Source: Rosa chinensis (Eukaryota; Streptophyta; Magnoliopsida; Rosales; Rosaceae). From it: 64,000 nt of DNA. How positions within the stretch are numbered: position 1 is the first letter of the stretch; each line of letters starts with the position of its first letter. Shown one piece after another: positions 22,433-33,766 of the stretch. The stretch is from the NCBI RefSeq assembly GCF_002994745.2, contig NC_037093.1, forward strand, positions 66,669,510-66,733,509, in the 5' to 3' direction. The position numbers and the translations under genes were made by a program. The notes under the pieces were generated by a model that saw only the letters and a list, made by a program, of their open reading frames with translations, made no database searches and was not told the DNA's origin.

Positions 22433-23939
22433 AAATGCATGCATGCGCTGACTTATTTACCTCCTCAATAAACTGGAATCAATCTCTTTAAAATAATTGC
22501 TTTCGGAAAGAAACCCGATATTAATTCAATAAATCATCAATAATTCACCGAAAGCATAACTTAAGAGAATATATCGATAACTCAAACCTCAATATCTCAA
22601 TAAATCCTCAAAAGCATAAATCAAATACTTGGTAAATCAATAAATATTTTCAGAAAGAAATCTCAATATAACTTCAAAGCTAATGAGCACGGAGCTCAAA
22701 ACTCAAGAAATCTCGATAATTCAATCATGCTCAAATATTTGATTAATCATTCGTATTCGTATATCATCATATAAATCGATATTCGAAATCAATAATTCTC
22801 ATAATATTTTCTTAATCAATCACTTCCCGGAAATCATTTCCCAACTCAATAACTCATAAATAACTATCTCGAAAATCTACTAAAAGCCCTCGGGAAGGAA
22901 TTTCAATACTAATCTCGTAATTCAAAAATAAATCTCAATAAATCAAAGGTCATAAAACCATAAAACTCAATAATTCAAATCATAAATTAAATCTCAATTG
23001 GAAAATAATAATAATACTGCATGCATAATTAATTTAAAAACAAAAGTCCACTCATAGTACTATTTAGGCGACCACGCTACAGGTTTCCTACGTCAAGCAG
23101 TAGCTTGGCACGTCGCCCTATACACAATTATAATTCGTGAATAACAATCCGGAAATTAAATAAGATTCCCACATCAAATCCTCATAAATTAACATTTCTA
23201 TTTCTTCTCCAATTTAACCAAAACCTCATCATTAATACCAATTCTTTAATTCAAAGTTTCTAGGGCAGACTTGAGAGAAATCTGATTGTGGAATTCTAGT
23301 AAATCAATAACCAAACTATTGAACTTCGGAAATTCCGATCGATACCAATTCTCTTCTGATTCCCACCAAACTCATATCTATAAATTCGTAACAACAAGTA
23401 CTATCCAACAGACCAAAACAACCCACCAGGAATGGATGAATACGCTGCCACAGACGGCTGCACTTGGGCTCCACGCGCCGCCAGTCAACCACCATATCTG
23501 GCTACCAAATTTTATCCATAGCATTTTCTCATCATCCTAAACATCTTTCATAATTGTAGCCAATCAATTTTAAGTTTAAGTAGTCGAAATTACCTCAAAT
23601 CCGCGTGATCGTTCCCACTGTCTATTAGTTGTAATCCGGAGAAATTGAGGTTACTCACTAGCATGGGTAGAACCACGAAGACGAGGGCTCCATGTTATGG
23701 GTGGTGGAACGGTCAAAAATTGCCGGAAAACGCGAAATAGCCCGAGACCCGAAATGCCACCGCGGTCATCGGCTTGCTGCACCTCCTACGACCCAAATTG
23801 CACCACCAAAATACCACAGACGTGAAGAGGAGGAAGAGAGGGTTCCATAGCCACTGGCCTTGTCCAAATCCGTTGCCGGACGAGGGAAAAACTGCCGGCC
23901 AAAGCCGACGAGGTCGTGGAGAGAGAAACGGAGAGGGGA

Positions 23940-23944
<5 letters not shown>

Positions 23945-24019
<75 letters not shown>
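23945..24019. repeat. (GA)n microsatellite
   Basis: About 37 AG units. It makes artefactual Ser-Leu or Glu-Arg repeat frames on both strands, which are not genes. Confidence 0.97.
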
Positions 24020-24021
<2 letters not shown>

Positions 24022-24320
24022 TAGGATCTGATCTACCACAGTAAATTTTCGAATATATACTAATTTACCATGAACAGTAACTTTACCTTTTCGCTTATAA
24101 CTTTCACATACGAACTCTGATTTTTACGTACAACATATGCACACGTTCGGTTTAACGTCTTCTAAGACTTTCATGAAAAAAAATTTCTCAAATTTTGACC
24201 CGAACAAAAAGTCAACTTTTAGGGCTCCCCAAAGGTCGAAACGGAGCCGAAAATAAAAATAACTCTCATTTACCGTCCGAAAGACTAGTAAAACGGTAAC
24301 TTGAGATCCGAGACGTAACA

Positions 24321-24401
24321 TTTTTCATGTAAAACTAATTGACTTGAAAACATATTAAACTTGAAATAGCTAGCTGGCCTTAATCTTTAATCAGAACCCC
24401 C
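24321..24401. other. Short gap before the LARD-like element
   Basis: Contains the TTTTT flank of solo LTR 4 and ends in CCCCC (24397-24401), the TSD of the next element. Confidence 0.6.
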
Positions 24402-24622
24402 TGGTACGTCTTGAAATATGCACAACTTAAACCTTGCACTCAAATATCATCGTTGGTAATATAGTGATCAAGCAAGGGTCATTACCCGCTGAAGATTGTT
24501 CCTAAACTGCTAAACAAATGTCACAAACTACTCTAAACCATGCTACTGAACAGTTAACAAAAATAAATAAATTAACTAACCTAGACTCGATGGAATTTTC
24601 TATAAATTTTACAGGATACTAA

Positions 24623-26410
24623 GGGGGGTGTATTGTATTTGGATTTGTGTGGAGTTTTTTTAAATGATAGACTTTTTCAAAAATCCATGGATTCTATAAA
24701 AAGTTCATAGACTTTTATTGATTTTTTAAAAACCATTGACTTTTATTGATTTTTAGCACAGATTTTTACTGATTTGTAAAAATCTACAGACTTTATATGA
24801 ATGACTTATGTAGATTTCACAATACTTATAAAAAAGAAAAACCAAGCTAGTTTATTAGTCAGAGAATAAAATACGATGCCATAGCTATGTTAACTAATGA
24901 CCATTAGCGTAGGAATCAGAGAAGCTCAAATAATGTCATGAAACAAACATATAAGAAAATAAAGGAAAAGCCTCCAAATATAATCAACCAAACCAAAAGA
25001 TATCCAAAAAGAGAAGGAAAAAAAAAACACATTGATGAAGTTTCATGCCAAATAAGCAGACGTCTTTGAAATAATGATATGATTTATTCTTCTCCCTCAT
25101 TTTCACTTTCTTGATTGTCATTGTTTTCATTGTTGGCATTTGGTTGGGCATCTGTCCACATATGAGTAGCAATACTCATTCTCCATTCATTAGCATTCTC
25201 TCTTTGCTGATCTTGGGTTTGAAAATCATCCCATTCAAAATTATCTTCGTGATTATCTATCGGATCTTCTTCTGGTTCAGGAGGAAATTCATCTGAACGA
25301 CATTCCTGTCGAAGAAAATTGTGCAGTCCTGCACAAGCCAAAACTAGTTCTGCTTGTGTCTTATATAAAAATGGTGGTGCTGATTTGAAGATTGTGAAAC
25401 GCGACTTAAATATTCCAAATATTCTCTCAATTACGTTCCTCAAGGAAGCATGGCGAAGATTGAATAACTCAATTGCATTGACAGGATGATTTCCTTCACC
25501 ACCAAAATCTTTGAGGTGATATCGAGTACCTCGAAATGGAGCTAGGAACCGACGTCGATTTGGGAATCCGCAGTCCCCTAAGTAATATTTACCTAATAAT
25601 AAAAAACATGTGCAATTAGTATGTTATATATATGTTATATGACATAAATTGTAATAAGTACTCTGAATTTTTTTTATGCACGTAAAACTATACCTGGTGG
25701 CACTTTGAGTCCATTTCGTCTAGAAATCGCATCATTCAACACTTTTGAATCATGAGCGGAACAAAGAAGAACAAACATACGCAGCAAACAAGCGACGACA
25801 ATAGCAATAACCGCAATAGTATGCAGGACTATGATCGAACCGTAAAAGCATTAGGCATATACATTATTTGGCTTTGTTTTAGGAGTTGATGATAATATTA
25901 GGGTTCCAAGCATCACAATTGAAAAAAAAAAAAAAATCAAATTCAACAACAACAATGAACATGTTAGGTATTAGAGGTTGATATCACAAAATAATAGAGA
26001 AAAGAAAAAAGAAATCATGAAAGAGAGATGATGGAGGACCAACCTTGAACGCGCAGAGAGAAGAACTTTGACAGACTTTTCCACGCTCAAAATCTTTGCT
26101 CTGGTGGCTGGAAAAATATTGGAATTTGGTATTTATACTTAACACTACAAAGTCCATGATTTTCCATGATTTTCTAATTCCGTATGTATGAATGATATTT
26201 TGAATACCCCTAAACTTCTATTCATTTTTAAAAGTCCTAATTGAATACCCCTAGACTTTGGTGGAATTCATAAAGATTTTTTAAAATCCTAATTGAATAC
26301 ACCCAGACTTTTATGGACTGTTAAAAGTCTCTATTGAATACACCCAGACTTTTAAATTCCATGGATTTCTTTAAAAGTGCCAGTAATTCCATATACAATA
26401 CACCCCCCCC
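24623..26410. mobile_element. PIF/Harbinger derivative inserted in the LARD LTR
   Basis: Termini GGGGGGTGTATTGTA and TACAATACACCCCCCCC are inverted repeats, and the 3-bp TSD TAA (24620-24622 and 26411-26413) is the classic Harbinger target. The other LTR gives the empty site. Subterminal regions on both sides repeat phrases such as TAGACTTT.ATTGATTTTT. The element keeps only the C-terminal exons of a transposase, so it is an internally deleted, non-autonomous copy. Confidence 0.9.
25081..25757 (-). pseudogene. Truncated PIF/Harbinger transposase (DDE_Tnp_4 type)
   Basis: On the minus strand the upstream exon (about 25692-25757) reads HDSKVLNDAISRRNGLKVPPG. A GT...AG intron follows, then an exon from about 25597 down to 25081 with YYLGDCGFPNRRRFLAPF, ELFNLRHASLRNVIERIFG and LACAGLHNFLRQE, ending in an acidic Asn/Glu-rich tail. 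These are hallmark blocks of HARBI1-like nucleases. The GDCGF block should hold the second catalytic Asp and VIER the catalytic Glu. The N-terminal half, including the first Asp, is missing, so it cannot catalyse transposition. Splice sites are inferred by eye. Confidence 0.88.
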
Positions 26411-27807
26411 TAAAGACACATTGAATAACACACATACAAAATTTCAGAACAATCGGAGTTGATTTGAAATATGAAATAATTCACATAAAACTGAACACAG
26501 TAAGATAACAAAGCAGAAACAGATTTTATAACTTTAAAACTATTGATAGAAACAAAGCTAAGGACTCATTCTCCACCACCAAACACACTCAATCATATCA
26601 AAGCTCAGTTATGGAATCTTAATTCTCAATTGAATTTACCCGAAGTTAACTCACAAGCTCGAGTTAACCCATTACCCTTTCTTAGTTCCTTGTTAAGTGA
26701 ATACAAGCTCACCACTTAATCTATTTCCAATTATGCAACCTAGACACAAGCTCGCTAAGTTTAACATATCAAAATCATTAAGCAAGAAAAGGGTTTGGAT
26801 AAATCTAGGGTCACAAGTACGTTGGTAGTCTTGCTAAACCTAGGGTTTGAGTCGCATGTAATTCAAGAAAATATTTTGCTACTCAATTGGAATCAACACA
26901 CGACATACACGAATCTAGTGTTACTCCTAGCATTAGAACCCTAACCTATTCATTTAGTTGCGCACCTAAACAAACAAGCAAAGATTCATCTTGTAGACAC
27001 AGTGAAACAAACACTCAATTGATAATATAAAAAAACCAAAAACTGAATTGTCTTCAATATGAATTGAACATGTTTGGGGCTTTGAAATCGCCCCTAGCTA
27101 CAAAAGTATTTAGCTAGACATAGTCATGAATTCGCTGAATGCATACGTTAAGAGAATCGAAAAGAAAAATAGAGATGAAAGAAGGAGATGAGATCACAGC
27201 TAGATGATGGCAGAAGATGTCGTTCTCTCCTTTCTCTTGTGCGGCAGAACGTACGTCTCCAGTAGACGTCCCCTCTTTTTTCTTAGGTCAAGAGATTTTC
27301 ACTTCTTTTCCTTTTAGGATTCAAGTAGCTTCTCCTCTAAGATTTCTAATAATTTTCACCCATAAAAATATGTCATATATCTCTAATAAATAGAGATATT
27401 CAGTTAATACTCGTCGGTGGGCTTCTAAAAGGAATTTGGGCCTCAAATCGTGGATTTCCGTCGAAGTGTCAGATTCTCGGACTGCCCGACCTTACTGTAC
27501 TAAATCGGCCATAACTTCTTGTAGAAAAATGATATGAATGAACCGTTAAAAGTTCTGGAAACTAGACATCCAAGGCTTTCCAAGCATATAAAGTTCACTG
27601 TCTAGTTCGTTCTGAGATGCTCTCAGTTTCATGTGGAAGTTGACTGATCTGCACAGGCAGATTTACTGATTTAGCTTCCTTTCTTCTACTTTGCTCCATA
27701 ACACCTACAAAACATAAAAATAAAGTAAATGACTCAAATAGATAGAAAACTAGCTAAGAAAACATGAAGAAATCAACACAAAATCATGTACATTTATGAG
27801 CTTATCA

Positions 27808-30600
27808 AATTCCCCCACACTTATCTTTTGCTAGTCCTCGAGCAAAACAAAAGAAACTAACTGCTATAACAAAAGACACGGACCTAATATCTTCCAAACA
27901 ACTCAGAGAACTTATAATGCCCACTAGTATGATCAACAAAATTCAAGCAGTCACATATCAGAATTCACAATTTCACTTAAGAGCTAATTTATTTTGATAA
28001 CCATAGTGCTAAATTTATAATACATGAACAATCAAACCAATGCAACAAATGAGAACCAACTTCCTCATGGTTCAAACAAGTGTTCACTTAATTTCTCACA
28101 AAGATGCTCTCAATTCTTTTCACTCATGATTTTTTGACTTGATGTATAAACATAGATTTCACTCAAGTTGTATGTGAGAGGAATGATATAATAAGACAAA
28201 CAAATAGCTCACATATGATAACAAGAAAGAAAGGCTTTTTCAGCATTTTTTTTTTACATATGATCCCATGATTGGAATGCCAAAACTCGGATGAAAGGCC
28301 AGTGACACCATATGCTCACCCCTCCACACAAGTCTCCACAAATCGAATGCACAACTTCAAAGATCAACAAGGTCTTTATTCAGGGTTGTAATGGGGCCAA
28401 GGGTTAAGGTTAGAAGAAAGAAAGGATAGGAAATTCAAAGATCCTAAAGAACCTAGTGGAGCACTAGAAGAACATAAGAGATAACAAAATCTTGAAACTC
28501 CTCAAGATAATCAATCTTCAAACACATGAAGCAAGCAATTATTTTTCAAGGCCAGATGTCATCTTCTTGGGCTTTTGCTTCATTCTAAACCTTTCTTCTA
28601 ACACTTATGAAATAGGACAAAGGTCAAATTTTCTTGAACATGCCTTCAACTCAAAATAAACTCCTTATTCACAAAGGGGGACTAAAATCCATACACACTT
28701 TTTTTTCTTTCTCTTTTGCCGTATACTTATTTTTTTCTTCATATTTTTTTTTCTTTTTCGGCATACATATATATGTTTTTTTATGGACAAGTCTTACCCC
28801 CACACTTGCTTACAAAAGTACCTCGAACATAAATATATCTCTAAAAATATTTGCTCCACTAATTGCTTAGGATAGGGTAATGATACATCTATACTAAGCT
28901 CAGGGTTAAGGAATTTGTGGGTGATGAAAGAAAAAGGCTCAATGTAGGCTCAAGGGGGTTAACTAGGGGATTGCACATCTTGTGTGCATAAAAGGGACAC
29001 AGGTTAATTTGGCTATGATGGTAATCCTAGTGCCTTTATCCCTTCCCATCCATCATGCAATTCAACCATACGCTTCAAGAGGCTTTGGGGCAAGTTCTAG
29101 CATTTGTCCTTATAAAATATGCAAGTCGAATCCGAGTCTCAACCAAGATGAATAAAAGATGAGATCATACAAAATCCTCGTCAAGAAAATAAGATGATTC
29201 TATACTAAGCACTCAGAAAATAAATAGCACATATACAGGCTCAAAAGCTCATAAGGGTTTAAATCAAGTTTAACCTGTCATAGCATGCATCCATCAATTC
29301 TCAAGTGTTACATTAATCCAACCATCAATGTATATAAATCAAGCACAATAATCATCAAAATCTATAAACAATTATTTGAAATCAAGAATCTAACACATGC
29401 CTGCAATCCTTTTGTGACCAAAATATAAATCCGAAAGTTCATGCTCATCATAGAGTTGGAAGACTCCTAAGACTCATTGAAAAATAAAACCTAAAACTAG
29501 ACTCTTTTTTTATTATTATTATTATTTCTTTTTTTTCATTTGTTTGATTTTTTTTTGATTAAAAATAACAAAAAGTTACAAATTCCTTCCCCCCACACTT
29601 AAACTAAACATTGTCCTCAATGTTTGATCTAGATATAATCATGCAATGATATAGTTAAGTACAGAAGCAAAGAGAAAACACAACAAAAACAAAATAGTTA
29701 AGAAGAGTAGAGAATGCTCCCTCTTGTAGACCTCCCAATGCTAATGATCTTTGGATATCAACCTCAAGGCTGTAAGCCTAGAATTTCTAGGGCAAGCTCT
29801 ATGCCAAATGCGCTCCAAAGATACTCCAATAATGCTCAAAGTCATTAGGAAACATCACTTTTCACAAACTGATTTCAGCTAAAACCTTGCAGCAGCCCTA
29901 CTTCCGAGGTTCATAGCTCATCCAGTACGAACTGGAATCCACAGGTTCCACTTGGAGATGAAAGTTCATATTCAGGACTTTCCATACATATGTGGCACGC
30001 ATTCCAACTCCAAGGGATGTAGAAACTAGAGACCTGCAAAGTTAGCAAAAAATTACAGAAAACTGGCAAATTAAATGCTGACAGAATGACCTTCGTCCAT
30101 TCAAACCTGAATACAAGAAGCTACAGGGATCACATTCAGAAACCCTTTCGTAGGAGTGAAGTAGACATCCGGGGTTTCAAATCCATATAAGTTTTGTCTC
30201 ATTTGGACTCCCGAAAGTATCCCCTGTTTTGCAGTTTATGTGGCTCTGATGCCCAGTTTTCTGCTTTTCTGTTTTGACCCTCCTGTACTCAATTGGAAAC
30301 TGCAGACGCTGTGAAACTTGAAATTGAGATCTGCCAAAGCCATTAGGAAATAGACACCTGGGGCTTTCGATCCATATATGGTACGTCTGTTGGTTCCAAA
30401 GGAGATGTGAACGACAGCTGTTCAAAGTGGACTGAAATCTGGGCGTCAGAAAAACTGGTTTGATAAAAAATGACTCCTCTAAATCTTTCTCAACTATGAT
30501 ACCTGCACACACACACAAAAACATAAAACCGAACAAAACAAGAAGCAAAGAAAGAGAAGAAAAGGAATAAAGAAAACATCCCTTAGAAAAATACCGCAAT
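27808..30600. other. LARD interior without recognisable genes
   Basis: AT-rich non-coding DNA. The phrase CCCCACACTT recurs at 27811, 28800 and 29592, each in a polypurine-like context on the minus strand. This may reflect repeated use of 3'-end modules. I see no conserved domain in any frame. Confidence 0.6.
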
Positions 30601-30677
30601 CTTCCTCCTTCATTCATTGGGTTGCCTCCCAAGAAGCGCTTGGTTTACGTCCTTAGCCTGACAGCCGGGCCAATTCT

Positions 30678-30914
30678 TTAAGAGTAATAAGGAGGTTTTG
30701 GTCTTGGTTCCATGAGATGCTTGACCTTTTTCAAAGATGCTAGGTGATCCCTTGTAAGCAACTTGTGCTCCTTGGTAACAATGGAAAGATAGGATTTCAA
30801 CTTTCTCGTTTTCTTTCTCTTCTTCCATTGTCTCATTCTCTTCTTATGTCCTACAAGCACGGCCAAAAGAATCTTCTTATCAGAATTGCGATATTCATCT
30901 ATCAGCATCTCCAC
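30678..30914 (-). pseudogene. Possible C-terminal extension of the LARD gag-like frame
   Basis: A basic, charged frame (EMLIDEYRNSDKKILLAVLVGHKKRMRQ...) overlaps the end of the larger minus-strand frame at 30902. The switch looks like a small frameshift near 30910. I recognise no domain. Confidence 0.35.
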
Positions 30915-31891
30915 ATGATCAACAAACTCAAGAGTTTCTTGTATGAGGGAACAAATGTAAAGCTCGAATGTGGCAAGTAATGGTCAGGTGGTCGGGCATG
31001 TGATAGAATTAGAGGCCCGTCTATAGGAGATTTGCTGGACTCCTCTTCTAAGCAATCCTCCATGTCATCCTTGTATTCTTGATCTTTATGAGCTATGATG
31101 ACTGCTTCCGGCACTTGGTACTCATTCGCATGAAGTTGAACCTTACTTTCTTTAATGTAAAATTCCTCACCTGTCAAGGACTCTTCAATATCACTATCTT
31201 CATATGCTTTAAGCTTAGTTGTATAGTATAACACATCATCCTCACACGTCCCAACCTCAAGTTTCTTTTCATAGGGCTCATCAAAATCTGTATCCTCATC
31301 CTCATCCAAAATTGACTCATGGAATACATTATGAGGTTGAGGTAAGGCTGTAACTTTAAGGGACTGCCCTAAAGTTGTCGTGGGTGTAGGAGGGCACTCC
31401 ATAAGTACCTTGGCCTCCAAAGGCTCATTAGCTTCTGCCCAATCTTCTTCCTCACTCATCAACACCTCATGATATGACTCTTGAACCCAACATTGTATTT
31501 CCCGCTCCTCTGTTTCTTGGTTCAAAGAATTAGTAATTTGCTGGATATGTCGCTCAATATTCTCCACGGCTTTGTCCATATTCCTTGATGATTCTTCCGC
31601 ACATTTTGCAACTGCTTGTACAATTGCCTCAAGGGAGGGCTTCATTGGATCAACCAAGAGGACTGGTACTTGATCTTGGTATGACAGCCACATGAATGAA
31701 TCCATATTGTGATGATAAGGATCATACATAGGGACTTGATAAGGCTGCCATGAGTTGAACGCTTCCGGATTCCATGAAGAGTTAGCATTAGTCCAACCAT
31801 TGTTGTAAATGCTTGAGTTGGGATCCTCCCACATTATAGTAGCTTGCTCAAAATAACCTTGGTATTGCAGTCTGCAAACAAAACAAAACAA
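30902..31891 (-). CDS. LARD gag-like acidic protein, function unknown
   Basis: An open frame of 329 codons just inside the primer-binding site, in element sense. The N-terminal part has Asn/Trp/Tyr-rich phrases (SSIYNNGWTNANSSWNPEAF) that recall the C-terminal part of Tat or Athila gag proteins. The rest is strongly acidic (DEDEDTDFDEPYEKK). There is no zinc knuckle, protease or RT. A likely start is the Met at about 31834 (MWEDPN). A possible splice acceptor (TTGTTTTGTTTGCAG) lies just upstream, so a leader intron is possible. Its position suggests a reduced gag, but I cannot assign a function. Confidence 0.5.
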   Translation of the reverse strand: MFCFVCRLQYQGYFEQATIMWEDPNSSIYNNGWTNANSSWNPEAFNSWQPYQVPMYDPYHHNMDSFMWLSYQDQVPVLLVDPMKPSLEAIVQAVAKCAEESSRNMDKAVENIERHIQQITNSLNQETEEREIQCWVQESYHEVLMSEEEDWAEANEPLEAKVLMECPPTPTTTLGQSLKVTALPQPHNVFHESILDEDEDTDFDEPYEKKLEVGTCEDDVLYYTTKLKAYEDSDIEESLTGEEFYIKESKVQLHANEYQVPEAVIIAHKDQEYKDDMEDCLEEESSKSPIDGPLILSHARPPDHYLPHSSFTFVPSYKKLLSLLIMWRC

Positions 31892-31962
31892 AAACTAAGT
31901 ATATTACAAAATTGAAAAACATGCACAAAAATAAAACAGATTAACAATCAAGGAAAACAATC

Positions 31963-31985
31963 CACGGCGACACGGCGCCAAAAAT
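31963..31985 (-). promoter_or_regulatory. LARD primer-binding site
   Basis: Directly after the 5' LTR on the minus strand: TTTTTGGCGCCGTGTCGCC, the TTGGCGCC-type site common in plant Ty3/Gypsy elements. Confidence 0.75.
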
Positions 31986-33600
31986 TGGTACGTCTTAAAA
32001 GATGCACAACTAAAACCTTGCACTCAAATATCATCATTGGTAATATAGTGATCAAGCAAGGGTCATTACCCACTAAAGATTGTTCCTAAACTGCTAAACA
32101 AATGTCACAAACTACTCTAAACCATGCTACTGAACAGTTAACAAAAATAAATTAATTAACTAATATAGACTCGATGGAATTTTCTATAAATTTTAAAGGA
32201 TACTAAAGACACATTTAATAACACACATACAAAATTTCAGAACAATCGGAGTTGATTTGATATATGAAATAATTCACATAAAACTGAACACAGTAAGATA
32301 ACAAAGCAGAAACAGATTTTATAACTTTAAAACTATTGATAGAAACAAAGCTAAGGACTCATTCTCCACCACCAAACACACTCAATCATATCAAAGCTCA
32401 GTTATGGAATCTTAATTCTCAATTGAATTTACCCGAAGTTAACTCACAAGCTCGAATTAACCCATTACCCTTTCTTAGTTCCTCGTTAAGTGAATACAAG
32501 CTCACCACTTAATCTATTTCCAATTATGCAACCTAGACACAAGCTTGCTAAGTTTAACATATCAAAATCATTAAGCAAGAAAAGGGTTTGGATAAATCTA
32601 GGGTCACAAGTACGTTGGTAGTCTTGCTAAACCTAGGGTTTGAGTCACATGTAATTCAAGGAAACATTTTGCTACTCAATTGGAATCAACACACGACATA
32701 TACGAATCTAGTGTTACTCCTAGCATTAGAACCCTAACCTATTCATTTAGTTGTGCACCTAAACAAACAAGCAAAGATTCATCTTGTAGACACAGTGAAA
32801 CAAACACTCAATTGATAATATAAAAAAACCAAAAACTGAATTGTCTTCAATATGAATTGAACATGTTTGGGGCTTTGAAATCGCCCCTAGCTACAAAAGT
32901 ATTTAGCTAGACATAGTCATGAATTCGCTGAATGCATACATCAAGAGAATCGAAAAGAAAAATAAAGATGAAAGAAGGAGGTGAGATCACGGCTAGATGA
33001 TGGCAGGAGTTGTCGTTCTCTCCTTTCTCTTGTGCGGCAGAACGTACGTCTCCAGTAGACGTCCCCTCTTTTTTCTTAGGTCAAGAGATTTTCACTTCTT
33101 TTCCTTTTAGGATTCAAGTAGCTTCTCCTCTAAGATTTCTAATAATTTTCACCCATAAAAATATGTCACATATCTCTAATAAACAGAGATATTCAGTTAA
33201 TACTCGTCGGTGGGCTTCTAAAAGGAATTTGGGCCTCAAATCGTGGATTTCCGTCAAAGTGTCAGATTCTCGGACTGCCCGACCTTGCTGTACTAAATCG
33301 GCCATAACTTCTTGTAGAAAAATGATATGAATGAACCGTTAAAAGTTCTGGAAACTAGACATCCAAGGATTTCCAAGCATATAAAGCTCACTATCTAGTT
33401 CATTCTGAGATGCTCTCAGTTTCATGTCGAAATTGACTGATCTGCACAGGCAGATTTACTGATTTAGCTTCCTTTCTTCTACTTTGCTCCATAACACCTA
33501 CAAAACATAAAAATAAAGTAAATGACTCAAATAGATAGAAAACTAGCTAAGAAAACATGAAGAAATCAACACAAAATCATGTACATTTATGAGCTTATCA
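31986..33600 (-). repeat. LARD 5' LTR (element sense)
   Basis: 1615 bp, uninterrupted. Only scattered substitutions separate it from the left copy. Confidence 0.93.
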
Positions 33601-33766
33601 CCCCCTCTGATTAAACTTTAATTAGAGGGGTTCAGATATATATCAGAGATGAAGACTTATGCTTAAGCTGCTGACATTTATTTTCGTATAGTTACATCTC
33701 TCAAAATGTTTGATTTCATGTCACTTTTTGACTATCTTTCCCTCTTCTTTTTTTTCCCCTCATCAG

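Larger units (their letters stand above)
21527..24320 (-). mobile_element. Solo LTR 4 (2.8 kb, Gypsy-like), minus strand
   Basis: On the plus strand it runs from TGACAGGCCGCGCCCC to GAGACGTAACA, flanked by TTTTT on both sides (21522-21526 and 24321-24325). Read on the minus strand it starts TGTTACGTCTCGGA and ends GGGGCGCGGCCTGTCA, the same general ends as the other long solo LTRs. A T-run is a weak TSD, so I am less sure of the exact boundary. It holds a diverged tandem array and a GA microsatellite, described separately, and no supported gene. Confidence 0.7.
24402..27807 (-). repeat. LARD 3' LTR (element sense), carrying a Harbinger insertion
   Basis: Matches 31986-33600 throughout except at 24623-26413, the inserted Harbinger derivative plus one TSD copy. 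Confidence 0.92.
24402..33600 (-). mobile_element. LARD-like non-autonomous LTR retrotransposon, minus strand
   Basis: The LTRs at 24402-27807 and 31986-33600 start TGGTACGTCTT and end GAGCTTATCA in plus orientation. The left LTR is 3406 bp because a 1788-bp Harbinger element plus a 3-bp TSD sits in it. Without these it is exactly 1615 bp, the same as the right LTR. The TSD is CCCCC (24397-24401 and 33601-33605). On the minus strand a primer-binding site (TTTTTGGCGCCGTGTCGCC, 31963-31985) and a polypurine tract (GTGTGGGGGAATT, 27808-27820) bound a 4.2-kb interior. The interior holds one gag-like frame but no protease, RT or integrase. The LTRs are very similar, suggesting a recent insertion driven by an autonomous Gypsy partner. 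Confidence 0.88.

Noticed and set aside
23713..24039. Ser-Leu repeat frame and Glu-Arg repeat frame.
   Set aside because: Direct translation of the (GA)n microsatellite.
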